DNA of 64,000 bases, from contig JAISPG010000073.1 in the NCBI GenBank assembly GCA_031275085.1, positions 1 to 64,000 on the forward strand, given 5' to 3'. Position numbers and translations under genes: made by a program. The notes under the pieces were generated by a model, which saw only the letters and a program-made list of their open reading frames with translations, was not told where the DNA came from and ran no database searches. Shown piece by piece: positions 53,892 to 62,617 of the stretch. The stretch comes from Bacteroidales bacterium (lineage in GTDB: Bacteria; Bacteroidota; Bacteroidia; Bacteroidales; ML635J-15). Each line of letters opens with the position of its first letter. The first letter of the stretch is position 1.

Positions 53892-54737
53892 ATGGAAAAT
53901 ACAAAAAATTTAGAAGCAATAGCAATACAGGTTAGAAGAGACCTATTAAGAATGATACATGCAAAAAATTCCGGACACCCGGGAGGATCATTGGGTATCA
54001 CTGATTTACTGGTAACGTTATATTTTGACATAATGGTACATGATCCTGAAAATTTTGATATGGATGGAACGGGCCAGGATCTGTTTTTTCTATCTAATGG
54101 ACATTGTTCGGCAGCCTGGTATAGCGTTCTGGCACGTTCGGGATACTTTCCGGTAGAAGAACTAGCTACTTTTAGGGCTATAGACTCCCGTTTGCAAGGA
54201 CATCCGACAACTGCAGAACATTTACCCGGAATAAGGATTGCTTCAGGTTCATTAGGTCAAGGACTTTCTGTTGCATGTGGCGCTGCACTTGCAAAAAAAC
54301 TTAATGATGATTCCAGGTTTGTATATTGTTTATGTGGTGACGGTGAAATTGAAGAAGGTCAGATATGGGAAGCTGCCCAATTTGCTCAGGCAAGAAAAAT
54401 AGATAATCTTATTGCTTTTATTGACCATAATGGACAACAAATTGACGGTACTATAAAAGATGTTTTAAATTTAAACCATCTGAAACAAAAATGGGAAGCA
54501 TTTAACTGGGAAGTTCTTGAATGTAATGGTAATGATATAAAAGAGCTTATTGAAACAATAAGATCCGCTCATGATAAATCAGGAAAAGGAAAACCAATAG
54601 TTATTATAATGAAAACCGAAATGGGAAAAGGTGTGGATTTTATGATGGGAAGTCACAAATGGCATGGTATAGCTCCTAATGACGAACAACTCGAAAAAGC
54701 CTTATCTCAATTGGAAGAAACTTTAGGTGATTATTAA
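53892..54737 (+). CDS. Transketolase, N-terminal subunit
   Basis: This 281-residue protein corresponds to the thiamine diphosphate-binding half of transketolase: MIHAKNSGHPGGSLGITDLL near 19-38, SNGHCSAAWYSVLA near 69-82, ASGSLGQGLSVACGAALAKK near 116-135, and GDGEIEEGQIWEAAQFA near 147-163 with the metal site. The pyrimidine-binding half is encoded separately at 56151-57110, as in many split transketolases. The enzyme transfers two-carbon units in the pentose phosphate pathway. A VWA-domain gene sits between the two halves and overlaps the end of this gene. Confidence 0.95.
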   Translation: MENTKNLEAIAIQVRRDLLRMIHAKNSGHPGGSLGITDLLVTLYFDIMVHDPENFDMDGTGQDLFFLSNGHCSAAWYSVLARSGYFPVEELATFRAIDSRLQGHPTTAEHLPGIRIASGSLGQGLSVACGAALAKKLNDDSRFVYCLCGDGEIEEGQIWEAAQFAQARKIDNLIAFIDHNGQQIDGTIKDVLNLNHLKQKWEAFNWEVLECNGNDIKELIETIRSAHDKSGKGKPIVIIMKTEMGKGVDFMMGSHKWHGIAPNDEQLEKALSQLEETLGDY

Positions 54738-56130
54738 GGCCTTGAAAAAAATTTTATTAATATTATTTTTATTATTTCCGGTATTAATTTCATTATCACA
54801 GGTAAGAAATAACCCGGAACCTGAAAAACCATTAACTCGAATATTATTTATTTTCGATGCTTCTACAAGTATGATCGAAAGGTGGGAGGGAAGACAGAAA
54901 TTCGATAAGGCCAGAGAATTAATGTTTGAACTGCTCGATTCTCTTGAATCCATACAACATCAACAAAAATTGGAAATTGCGCTTAGGGTTTACGGTCATC
55001 AAAGTCCTGTTCCGCCTCCTGATTGTCTTGATTCTAAACTGGAAGTAGCATTTGGAGAAAGTACAATAGGAATGATAAAAGACAAGCTAAAGATCATAGA
55101 GCCACGTGGTACTACCCCGATTGCATATTCATTGGGGCAATCAGAAGCTGATTTCCCTCCGTGTAACGATTGCCGGAATATTATAATTTTAATTACGGAC
55201 GGAATTGAGATGTGTCAGGGAGACCCGTGTGAAGTAAGCCTGGCTTTACAAAAAAAAGGAATTGCATTAAAACCATATATAGTAGGTGTTGATATAGATC
55301 TAAAATATATTGAACTTTTAGATTGTATGGGAAATTATTTTAATGCGGCAGATGAAAATGAATTCAGGCAGGCAATAAATACTATTGTTGCACAAGTTAC
55401 AAACCTTACAGCTGTTAAAGTGAATCTGCTTGATACATACGGAAAACCTGTTGAAACAAATGTTTCAATGTCGTTTCATGATAATTTGTCAGGAGATATC
55501 CGCTATACATACGAACACACTATGGATGCATCAGGAAGACCTGATACTATTTATCTGGATATTCTTTCTGTATATGATCTAAAAGTTCATTCTGTTCCTC
55601 CGGTTTATAAAGACAGCATCAGGCTGGAAGAAGGTAAGCTCAATATTATTGAAGTTCCTGCACCTCAGGGAACATTGATAATCAATGTTAAAGGTAAAAA
55701 TGAAGCAGATTCTGAGATAAAATGTATAATAAGAAAATCAGGGCTGCCGCAAACATTATATATTCTGAATGCAGATAAAAAACAAAAACTCATAACAGGA
55801 TTATATGACCTTGAAATACTTACAATGCCGCGTATTTATGTTGATGCTGTTAAAATAGGACAAAGTGAAACAAAAGTTATTGATATTCCTGAACCAGGCG
55901 AAGTTATTATTAATTTCAGAAGTCCGGCATATGGAACTTTGTTACATGAACATGGCGATATATTAACTAATCTGTATGATTTTACACCTGAAAAAACTCA
56001 CTATAAATTTCGCTTGCAACCCGGATATTATAGAATTGTTTACAGAGAAGATCGTCATTATAGATCAATTAATACAGGGGAAGCTAAATTCAGGGTTCAT
56101 TCAGGAGATTTTATTATTGAAAACTTATAA
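54727..56130 (+). CDS. VWA-domain secreted protein inserted in the transketolase operon
   Basis: No ATG start is available: GTG at 54727 overlaps the transketolase gene by 11 bases, while TTG at 54742 (leaving 4 bases after its stop) would begin directly with KKILLILFLLFPVLISLSQ; either gives a signal peptide. The VWA domain (about 35-230) has an intact metal site (IFDASTSM, GTTPIAYSL and LITDGIEM) plus cysteines (PPCNDC, CQGDPC, DCMG). Three repeats of beta domains with EVPAPQGTLIINV, DIPEPGEVIINF-like segments follow (about 235-467). It is periplasmic or surface-exposed. Its association with the transketolase is unexplained. Confidence 0.85.
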   Translation: MIIKALKKILLILFLLFPVLISLSQVRNNPEPEKPLTRILFIFDASTSMIERWEGRQKFDKARELMFELLDSLESIQHQQKLEIALRVYGHQSPVPPPDCLDSKLEVAFGESTIGMIKDKLKIIEPRGTTPIAYSLGQSEADFPPCNDCRNIIILITDGIEMCQGDPCEVSLALQKKGIALKPYIVGVDIDLKYIELLDCMGNYFNAADENEFRQAINTIVAQVTNLTAVKVNLLDTYGKPVETNVSMSFHDNLSGDIRYTYEHTMDASGRPDTIYLDILSVYDLKVHSVPPVYKDSIRLEEGKLNIIEVPAPQGTLIINVKGKNEADSEIKCIIRKSGLPQTLYILNADKKQKLITGLYDLEILTMPRIYVDAVKIGQSETKVIDIPEPGEVIINFRSPAYGTLLHEHGDILTNLYDFTPEKTHYKFRLQPGYYRIVYREDRHYRSINTGEAKFRVHSGDFIIENL

Positions 56131-56150
56131 AATAATTATAAAAATAAATA

Positions 56151-57110
56151 ATGATGGGAAAATATACTTTTACTGAAAAGAAAGATACAAGATCTGGTTT
56201 TGGAGCAGGTCTTTATGAACTTGGTAAAACAAATAAGAATGTAGTTGCATTGTGTGCCGATCTTACAGGATCTTTAAAAATGAACGATTTTCAGAAAGAT
56301 TTTCCTGATCGTTTTTTTCAGGCAGGAATTGCTGAAGCTAATATGATAGGAACGGCAGCAGGGTTAACCATAGGTGGAAAGATCCCTTTTGCCGGAACTT
56401 TTGCCGGATTTGCTACAGGAAGAGTATATGATCAAATACGACAAAGTGTGGCATATTCAAACAAGAATGTGAAAATATGTGCATCGCATGCAGGACTTAC
56501 TCTTGGTGAAGATGGAGCCACTCACCAGATATTGGAAGATATAGGATTAATGAAAATGCTTCCTAATATGACTGTAATATGTACATGTGACTATAATCAG
56601 ACAAAAACGGCAACGATTGCTGTTGCCGAGCATGAAGGTCCTGTGTATTTAAGATTCGGACGTCCTGCAGTACCTAATTTTACCGATCCCGGTCAAAAGT
56701 TTGAAATAGGTAAAGCCCAACAATTATATGAAGGGGCAGATGTTACGATTCTTGCTACCGGACATTTGGTATGGGAAGCTGTTGAAGCTTGTGAAGCTTT
56801 GATTAAAATTGGTATAAATGCTGATCTTTTCAATATTCATACAATAAAACCTTTTGATGTAGATGCTGTATTAAGATCTGTGAAGAAGACCGGTGCAGTA
56901 GTAACTGCCGAAGAGCACATGATCAATGGTGGACTTTTTGACATTACTGCTCAGCATGTTGCCTTGAATCGTCCGGTTCCAATGGAAGCTGTTGCAGTAT
57001 TTGACAAATTCGGAGAAAGCGGAACTCCTGACGAACTGATGAAAAAATATGGATTAAAAACCGTTAATATTATTAATGCTGTAGAAAAAGTCTTAAAAAG
57101 AAAGCAATAA
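56151..57110 (+). CDS. Transketolase, C-terminal subunit
   Basis: This 319-residue protein is the pyrimidine-binding half of transketolase: [40 protein letters not shown] near 38-78 with the catalytic glutamate in [26 protein letters not shown] near 84-105, [19 protein letters not shown] near 115-133, and a C-terminal domain with [13 protein letters not shown]. Two ATG codons (56151, 56154) are possible starts. Together with 53892-54737 it should give a complete enzyme. It is 20 bases after the VWA gene. Confidence 0.95.
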   Translation: MMGKYTFTEKKDTRSGFGAGLYELGKTNKNVVALCADLTGSLKMNDFQKDFPDRFFQAGIAEANMIGTAAGLTIGGKIPFAGTFAGFATGRVYDQIRQSVAYSNKNVKICASHAGLTLGEDGATHQILEDIGLMKMLPNMTVICTCDYNQTKTATIAVAEHEGPVYLRFGRPAVPNFTDPGQKFEIGKAQQLYEGADVTILATGHLVWEAVEACEALIKIGINADLFNIHTIKPFDVDAVLRSVKKTGAVVTAEEHMINGGLFDITAQHVALNRPVPMEAVAVFDKFGESGTPDELMKKYGLKTVNIINAVEKVLKRKQ

Positions 57111-57126
57111 CAGGTATGAATATTTA

Positions 57127-57675
57127 ATGAAGCTTTCAGACGAAAAAGATATTATTGCAATCATACATGATCCTGAAAATAAAAATAAGGCATTTGATCT
57201 TATTGTAAAAAAATACGGAGAGACATTGTATTTTCATATAAGAAGAATGGTTATAGACCATGAAGATGCTAATGATTTGTTGCAGGACACTTTTTGTAAA
57301 GCATATGAAAACATACATAATTTTCGTGCAGAATCAGCTATCTATACATGGCTTTATCGTATTGCAACAAATACGACATTAAATTTTCTTAATCAAAAAA
57401 AACGGCTATATATTTTTTCTGTTAATAATTATTCGGAAATTTTAGCTTCAAAACTCGAAAGCGACCCGTATTTTTCCGGAGATGATATTCAAAAAATATT
57501 TCACAAAGCTATATTGAAGTTGCCTCCAAAACAACAACTTGTTTTTAATATGAAATATTTTGAAAATATAAAATATGAAGATATGGCAGAAATATTGAGC
57601 ACTTCAGTAGGAGCACTAAAAGCTTCATATCATCATGCTGTTACAAAAATAGAAAAATATATTAATGACTTTTAA
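57127..57675 (+). CDS. ECF-type RNA polymerase sigma factor
   Basis: The 182-residue protein has region 2 (about 20-85: AFDLIVKKYGETLYFHIRRMVIDHEDANDLLQDTFCKAYENIHNFR, then IYTWLYRIATNTTLNFL) and region 4 (about 125-180: LPPKQQLVFNMKYFENIKYEDMAEILSTSVGALKASYHHAVTKIE), the ECF layout. It comes 17 bases after the transketolase C subunit and before two small envelope genes (57709, 58140), which probably form its regulatory module. The target promoters are not known. Confidence 0.95.
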   Translation: MKLSDEKDIIAIIHDPENKNKAFDLIVKKYGETLYFHIRRMVIDHEDANDLLQDTFCKAYENIHNFRAESAIYTWLYRIATNTTLNFLNQKKRLYIFSVNNYSEILASKLESDPYFSGDDIQKIFHKAILKLPPKQQLVFNMKYFENIKYEDMAEILSTSVGALKASYHHAVTKIEKYINDF

Positions 57676-57708
57676 ACTTTTATAAATTACAACTGTCTAA
57701 CACATTAT

Positions 57709-58128
57709 ATGAAGAGTTTGAATGACATACAAAAGCAGAATAACTTTGAAGTACCCGAAGGATATTTTGAAAAGCTGGAAAAAGAAGTATTGAAAAATAT
57801 ATACTCTGAAAAAGAAAAAACTACAGTATTTCAAATTCTGAAGCCGTATATATATATGGTTGCATGTGTTGCGTTATTAGTTGGCGGAATTCAGGTCTTC
57901 ATGGAAAATGTACTGGAAAAAGAAAATATATACTCTCCGGTTGTTAAAGAAGAAGTACTTTATGAACCGGACGAAATTCTGTATTACCTATTTGATAACG
58001 AAGTAATCTTTTACGAATATATTTATGAAATAAATACCGGTGATTTTGAAAAAGATCAGATCAATTGTGAATACATAGAAGATTATCTAGCCCAATATTA
58101 TTTGGAATACGAATTATTTGATGACTAA
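57709..58128 (+). CDS. Probable membrane-bound anti-sigma-like protein
   Basis: This 139-residue protein has one membrane segment (about 45-66, LKPYIYMVACVALLVGGIQVF), an N-terminal cytoplasmic part beginning SLNDIQKQNNFEVPEGYFEKLEKEVL, and a periplasmic tail rich in Glu, Asp and Tyr. FxVPxGYFxxLxxxVL is a conserved opening of small proteins placed after ECF sigma genes in Bacteroidota. That position points to a sigma-binding role, but no zinc-binding anti-sigma motif is present. Partners: 57127-57675 and 58140-58601. Confidence 0.75.
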   Translation: MKSLNDIQKQNNFEVPEGYFEKLEKEVLKNIYSEKEKTTVFQILKPYIYMVACVALLVGGIQVFMENVLEKENIYSPVVKEEVLYEPDEILYYLFDNEVIFYEYIYEINTGDFEKDQINCEYIEDYLAQYYLEYELFDD

Positions 58129-58139
58129 AAAAAGTAATT

Positions 58140-58601
58140 ATGAAAAATTTTAAGACAATTTTATTTATTTTATCTATATCATTTTTTTCATTGTCTGCAT
58201 TTTCTCAGGAAAAGAATATTCAAAAAATAGATGAAGAAAAAATAAAGTCGGAAAAAGTAGCTTTTTTAACCGAAAGAGTAGGTCTAACAGTAAAAGAAGC
58301 TCAGGATTTCTGGCCTGTTTTTAATGAATATGAGGAAAAAATAAACAAACTTTTTGAAGAAGAGCGTGTTATTTCAAATGACCTTAAATTAAAAATCCTG
58401 GTACTTTCGGAAAAAGAACTGAACGAAAAAACAGACAGGTTGGTAAATATAAAACTGGAAAGAGCTAATTTGGAAAAGGAATATCACGAAAAGTATAAAA
58501 CAGTTCTTCCTGCTAATAAAGTTGCATTACTTTATCAGGCAAATAAGGAATTCAGAAAACATTTAATGAAAAAATACAACGAAAAAATCTGTTTCGAATA
58601 A
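58140..58601 (+). CDS. Periplasmic Spy/CpxP-like helical protein
   Basis: The 153-residue product has a signal peptide (about 1-22, ending AFSQ). The rest is helical: EKVAFLTERVGLTVKEAQDFWPVFNEYEEKINKLFEE near 38-73 and LPANKVALLYQANKEFRKHLMKKY near 121-144. Both segments fit the LTxxEAxxFWPxYNE and LPxxKxxRLxxAExxFR patterns typical of the Spy/CpxP-like or Bacteroidota sigma-operon sensor group. It is the third gene of the ECF module and would sense misfolded envelope proteins, by analogy. Confidence 0.82.
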   Translation: MKNFKTILFILSISFFSLSAFSQEKNIQKIDEEKIKSEKVAFLTERVGLTVKEAQDFWPVFNEYEEKINKLFEEERVISNDLKLKILVLSEKELNEKTDRLVNIKLERANLEKEYHEKYKTVLPANKVALLYQANKEFRKHLMKKYNEKICFE

Positions 58602-58626
58602 AGATCCCATAAAAAGAGTCATATTT

Positions 58627-58672
58627 AAAAGTTTGCAGCATAGGCTAGTAGCCTATGCTGCAAACTTTTTTA
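58627..58672 (+). terminator. Intrinsic terminator after the ECF module
   Basis: A perfect 20-bp stem (58627-58646 with 58650-58669) with a 3-base loop, ending in a T-run. It is the longest terminator stem in the window. Confidence 0.92.
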
Positions 58673-58690
58673 GAAATAAACTAAATAAAT

Positions 58691-58723
58691 AGTTGCATAA
58701 CTAAATTTTTAGTTATATATTTG
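58691..58723 (+). promoter_or_regulatory. BlaI-type operator and promoter
   Basis: TTG (58693-58695), 20 bases, TATATTTG (58716-58723) form the promoter. Two overlapping dyads lie in it: AGTT-gcat-AACT (58691-58702) and ATAACTAAA-tt-TTTAGTTAT (58697-58716), between the -33 and -7 parts. Such a site fits a winged-helix dimer of the BlaI family encoded directly downstream. Confidence 0.7.
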
Positions 58724-58742
58724 TATTATAAAAAAACTATAT

Positions 58743-59117
58743 ATGAAAACCTTAACAAAAGCAGAAGAACAAGTAATGCATATTTTATGGGACATCAAAA
58801 AAGGATTTGTAAATGATGTCATAAACCAGATACCGGAGCCCAAACCAGCATATAATACAGTTTCGACAATAATACGTATTTTAGAAACAAAAGGCTTTAT
58901 TGGACATAAGCCTTACGGAAAAACACACGAATATTTTCCAATAATAACTAAAGAAGAATATTCTTCTAAAACGCTGAATAATTTTATCAGTAACTATTTT
59001 GATAATTCATATAAAGATCTTGTTTCATTTTTTTCCAAACAGGAAAATATATCAGTAAAAGAGTTAGAGGAAATAAAAAAAATAATTGAAGAAGAATTAA
59101 AAAATAAAGAACTATGA
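58743..59117 (+). CDS. BlaI/MecI/CopY family transcriptional repressor
   Basis: This 124-residue protein is a full-length BlaI-type repressor: LTKAEEQVMHILWDIKKGFVNDVI near 3-26, PKPAYNTVSTIIRILETKGFIGHKPYGKTHEYFP near 33-66 (the winged helix, with recognition helix YNTVSTIIRILE), and a C-terminal dimerisation part (SKTLNNFISNYFDNSYKDLVSFF). It binds as a dimer to dyads like the one found in its own promoter. BlaR1-like protease encoded next would cleave it on signal. The two genes overlap by 4 bases (ATGA). Confidence 0.95.
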   Translation: MKTLTKAEEQVMHILWDIKKGFVNDVINQIPEPKPAYNTVSTIIRILETKGFIGHKPYGKTHEYFPIITKEEYSSKTLNNFISNYFDNSYKDLVSFFSKQENISVKELEEIKKIIEEELKNKEL

Positions 59118-60379
59118 TAGCATTTGTATCATACATAATACAAGTCATTATAATTTCAATATTATTATATGCTTTTTATTTTTTCTTTTTGAGAAATAAT
59201 ACTTTTTTTAAAGCGAACAGATATTATCTTATAATATCTATGATTTTACCGGTTCTGTTGCCTTTTTTACGGATACCTGTGAATAATATAAACACAGATT
59301 ATTCTGCTCCTGTTATGCTTGATGAAATCCTTATAGGAAATCGGTTAGAAACAGGTTATACACCAGCAGATACTATTAATATAATTCTTATAATATATGT
59401 TATTATTTCTATATTTTTTATTTTAAGAATAGTATTCAGCCTTTTATCTATTTACAGGTTATATTTATCATCTGAAAAAAGAAAAGAAAAAATATATACT
59501 TTAGTTGTTACAAAAAAAGAAATAAATCCGTTTTCATTTGGGAGAAAAATATTTATAAAAGAACAGCAGCTAAACCATGATGAACTATTACAGATAATTT
59601 CTCACGAGAAAACCCATATAACACAATTTCATACTTTAGACAACTTTTTATCAGAGGTAATTTGTGCAATATTTTGGATAAACCCGGCATTCTGGATAAT
59701 CCAACGCGATTTGAAACATACTCATGAATACCTTGCTGATAAAAAAGTAATTGAGGAAGGATTTGACATAAGTAATTATTTCATGTTGTTATATAATAAT
59801 AGTGTAATAAAAAGAATAGGAGTTGTAAATAATTTAAATAAATCATTAACATTAAAAAGATTAAAAATGATGAAAAAAGAAGATTCTCCACGCCGTCTTA
59901 CCTGGCTTTACGCGTTAGCGGCTCCCGTGTTTATTGCAGGAATTGTTTCATTTACCTGTGTAGAAGCAAATAATATTAATATTGCAGAAAAACCGGAAAA
60001 AACAATTGTTGAACCCGAAAATGTTATAATAGTAGAAGAAACAGATACTATTTATAACTTTGCTGTAGTTGAAGAAAAACCTCAGTTCCCCGGAGGTGAA
60101 GATGCGTTAACACAGTATCTTTCAAATAATATAAAATATCCCGATGATTTGAAAAAACAAAATATACAAGGACGGGTATATGTACAGTTTGTTATTGATA
60201 AAAAAGGAAAAGTAACCGATGTAAAAGTGGCTAAGGGGGAACATCCGGAATTAAATAAATTAGCAATAAATGCTGTTTCGGCAATGCCAGACTGGATTCC
60301 AGGAAAACAGGATGGAAAAAATGTAAAAGTTACTTTCATAATTCCTATTAGTTTTTCCATATCGGAAGAAAATGAGTAG
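59114..60379 (+). CDS. BlaR1-like M56 protease with TonB C-terminal domain
   Basis: The 421-residue protein has membrane segments near 5-25, 38-52, 88-112 and 263-285 and the M56 zinc protease site HEKTH (164-168, HExxH) in IISHEKTHITQFHTLDN, with later NPAFWIIQRDLKHTHEYLAD. From about 330 to 421 it carries a TonB-like C-terminal domain: PQFPGGEDALTQYLSNNIKYP and VYVQFVIDKKGKVTDVKV, ending WIPGKQDGKNVKVTFIIPISF. It should replace the penicillin-sensing domain of BlaR1, so the signal may come through a TonB-type periplasmic contact. This fusion is common in Bacteroidota, and the true stimulus is not known. Confidence 0.92.
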   Translation: MIAFVSYIIQVIIISILLYAFYFFFLRNNTFFKANRYYLIISMILPVLLPFLRIPVNNINTDYSAPVMLDEILIGNRLETGYTPADTINIILIIYVIISIFFILRIVFSLLSIYRLYLSSEKRKEKIYTLVVTKKEINPFSFGRKIFIKEQQLNHDELLQIISHEKTHITQFHTLDNFLSEVICAIFWINPAFWIIQRDLKHTHEYLADKKVIEEGFDISNYFMLLYNNSVIKRIGVVNNLNKSLTLKRLKMMKKEDSPRRLTWLYALAAPVFIAGIVSFTCVEANNINIAEKPEKTIVEPENVIIVEETDTIYNFAVVEEKPQFPGGEDALTQYLSNNIKYPDDLKKQNIQGRVYVQFVIDKKGKVTDVKVAKGEHPELNKLAINAVSAMPDWIPGKQDGKNVKVTFIIPISFSISEENE

Positions 60380-60393
60380 CCTTTGTTAAAATA

Positions 60394-60441
60394 AAAAAAT
60401 GTTTAAACCGGATTAGACTGGTAAATTAATCCGGTTTAAAC
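60394..60441 (-). terminator. Intrinsic terminator of the RecD-like gene
   Basis: A perfect 15-bp stem (60401-60415 with 60427-60441); on the minus strand ATTTTTTTATTTT follows. It includes the stop codon of the gene. On the plus strand no T-run follows. Confidence 0.85.
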
Positions 60442-61857
60442 AAAAAATTCTTTTGAAAAATTAATCAGATAAAGTTTTTCTGTTGCTCTTGTTATAGCTG
60501 TATACAACCATCTTAAAAACTCATATTTAATTTCGGCATTCCATTCTTCTGTATTTAACCATCCATGATCTACAAAAACTGCTTTCCATTGTCCGCCTTG
60601 TGATTTATGACAAGTTAAGGCATATGCATATTTCACTTGTAATGCATTAAAATATGGATCATTTAAAACAGCCTCATGTCTTTTTTTTGTATCATCAATG
60701 TCTGCATAGTCAATTAATAAATCATTATATAAGTTTTTGTAATATGAAGATTCCATATTAGCTGATTCTACATTAATCGAATCCAACAAGATTTTTACTT
60801 CAATTTCAAGGTTAGGAAGATCAATGAATTTTACTAAAAGATCTATATACCGATAGCCATATAACTCTGTCTTTTTTCCTACTCTTACTACTTCTAGAAT
60901 ATCTCCATTTGCAATAAAATCGACTTCACTTTTTTCAGGAAGCCATGAATAGTTATTTTTTACTACCATTAGTAAATCACCATTGGTAATTTCTTCTTCT
61001 TTCCATAAAATTCTATTCCGTATTCCCTGATTATATTTATAAGCATATTTATTTGTCTTACATACTACTTTTGTTTCTTCCATTCCATATTTAGAATAGC
61101 AATTTTCAATTTCTTCAAGTAATTCGGCACCCGAAATAGAAACGATATCACAAAAACCATCCAGTTTGAATTTCGGAATGTTAAAAATCCCGGAATTTAT
61201 TTCTTCTCTTATTAATGTTGCATTGTGAAGTATACCCGAACCTTCCGATTGCCTTACAACATCGGATAATTCAGCTGAAAAGACTTTCATATCCAATGAT
61301 TCCAGATATTTTACATCCACTGCCGGACTTAATGTCGTTCCTACCGGAGGTAATTGAGCCGTATCGCCTGATAAAATTATCCGGCAGTTTGTACCGCTAA
61401 AAACAAAATTCAAAAGATCATCAAGTAATCGTCCGCTTCCAAAAATACCGCCCTGATCTATATTGCCTATCATAGAAGCTTCATCAACAACAAAAACAGT
61501 ATTTTTGTGACGATTATAATCTATATCAAATCCGCTATTGACAATTTTTGTTGATTTTTTTCTGTATATACATTTGTGTATTGTTGATGCAGAATATCCG
61601 GAATAGGAGGAAAGTACCTTTGCTGCTCTTCCTGTAGGGGTTAATAAGACTGTTTTTATTTTTAATTCATTGAGTGTTTTTATTAGAGCGCTGATCAATG
61701 TCGTTTTACCCGTACCGGCATAACCTGTAAGGACAAACAGGCTATAACGGCTTTTATCTTCAAAAAAACTATTTAATTTATTAATAGCTTCTGATTGTCC
61801 GTTTGTTGGTAAATAGCCAAGTTTATTGAGTATCAAATTGTAGAAAAAGTTTTGCAA
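60436..61857 (-). CDS. RecD-like ATP-dependent DNA helicase
   Basis: This 473-residue superfamily 1 helicase has Walker A TGYAGTGKTTLISALIK near 44-60, VLLTPTGRAAKVLSSYSGYSASTIHKCIY near 70-98, VFVVDEASMIGN near 122, LSGDTAQLPPVG near 162, and the final motifs YAYALTCHKSQGGQWKAVFVDHG and WLYTAITRATEKLYLI near the C-terminus. It is like the RecD/Pif1-type helicases of Bacteroidota rather than the RecD of RecBCD (no RecB or RecC is nearby). It would unwind DNA 5' to 3'. A divergent gene (61946) starts 88 bases away. Confidence 0.93.
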   Translation of the reverse strand: MQNFFYNLILNKLGYLPTNGQSEAINKLNSFFEDKSRYSLFVLTGYAGTGKTTLISALIKTLNELKIKTVLLTPTGRAAKVLSSYSGYSASTIHKCIYRKKSTKIVNSGFDIDYNRHKNTVFVVDEASMIGNIDQGGIFGSGRLLDDLLNFVFSGTNCRIILSGDTAQLPPVGTTLSPAVDVKYLESLDMKVFSAELSDVVRQSEGSGILHNATLIREEINSGIFNIPKFKLDGFCDIVSISGAELLEEIENCYSKYGMEETKVVCKTNKYAYKYNQGIRNRILWKEEEITNGDLLMVVKNNYSWLPEKSEVDFIANGDILEVVRVGKKTELYGYRYIDLLVKFIDLPNLEIEVKILLDSINVESANMESSYYKNLYNDLLIDYADIDDTKKRHEAVLNDPYFNALQVKYAYALTCHKSQGGQWKAVFVDHGWLNTEEWNAEIKYEFLRWLYTAITRATEKLYLINFSKEFFV

Positions 61858-61945
61858 TATTATTAAATTTTTAAGTGTAAATATTATGGCAAATAAAAAA
61901 ATTTAACTTATTTTTGTTCGCAAAACTAAATTTAAATTTTGGATA

Positions 61946-62608
61946 ATGAAAAAAGGAATTGATATTACTATTAAAATTGTTCTTTTGGTTGTGATTGTAT
62001 TATTATCTGCTAGGTTAATTACAGGAATACAAAAACCTATAGAGTTCGAAGAATTGAAAGATAAAAGATTTAATTTAACTATAGAAAGACTTAAAGATAT
62101 TAGAACAGGTCAGATTGCATATAAAGAAAAATATGGATCATTCACTCCGTCATTGGATTCATTAATTAACTTTATAAAATCAGATAGTATGCGTATTATA
62201 CGTGCTATCGGTTTTGTTCCTGATTCTTTAACAGAAGCTCAGGCTTTGAAATTAGGAATCATATCCCGTGATACATTTTTTGTAGGAATTAAAGATTCTT
62301 TATTTAAAAAAATGAGATATCCATTGGATTCAATGAAATATATTCCGACAGGAACAAAAGTTCAGTTTGTAATGGATACTGCATCGGTAATGACAGGTTC
62401 ACAAGTCGAAGTTAAAGTATTTGAAGCAAGTGCTACTTATGATGACGTTTTATATGGTCTGGACGAACAAGAAATCATAAACTTAAAAGCTAAGTACAGA
62501 GCTGCTGATAAAAACAACCCTGAAAAAATAGATCCTAAATTAGTTGTTCCTGTATTAAGAGTTGGAAATCTAAAAGAAGCTAACAATAATGCAGGTAATT
62601 GGGAGTAA
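61946..62608 (+). CDS. Conserved membrane-anchored protein, pseudopilin-like N-terminus
   Basis: The 220-residue product has one N-terminal membrane helix (about 8-27, IVLLVVIVLLSARLI) and an extracytoplasmic domain beginning RFNLTIERLKDIRTGQIAYKEKYGSFTPSLDSLINFI, which matches the order of type II pseudopilins (helix, then AYKxxYGxFTxSLDxLIxF). No prepilin peptidase site (G-FxxxE) is seen in front of the helix. The remainder is beta-rich with no known match. It precedes the DUF3822 and rsmD genes by 9 and about 850 bases, so they may form an operon. The function is unknown. Confidence 0.72.
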   Translation: MKKGIDITIKIVLLVVIVLLSARLITGIQKPIEFEELKDKRFNLTIERLKDIRTGQIAYKEKYGSFTPSLDSLINFIKSDSMRIIRAIGFVPDSLTEAQALKLGIISRDTFFVGIKDSLFKKMRYPLDSMKYIPTGTKVQFVMDTASVMTGSQVEVKVFEASATYDDVLYGLDEQEIINLKAKYRAADKNNPEKIDPKLVVPVLRVGNLKEANNNAGNWE

Positions 62609-62617
62609 TGCATAATA

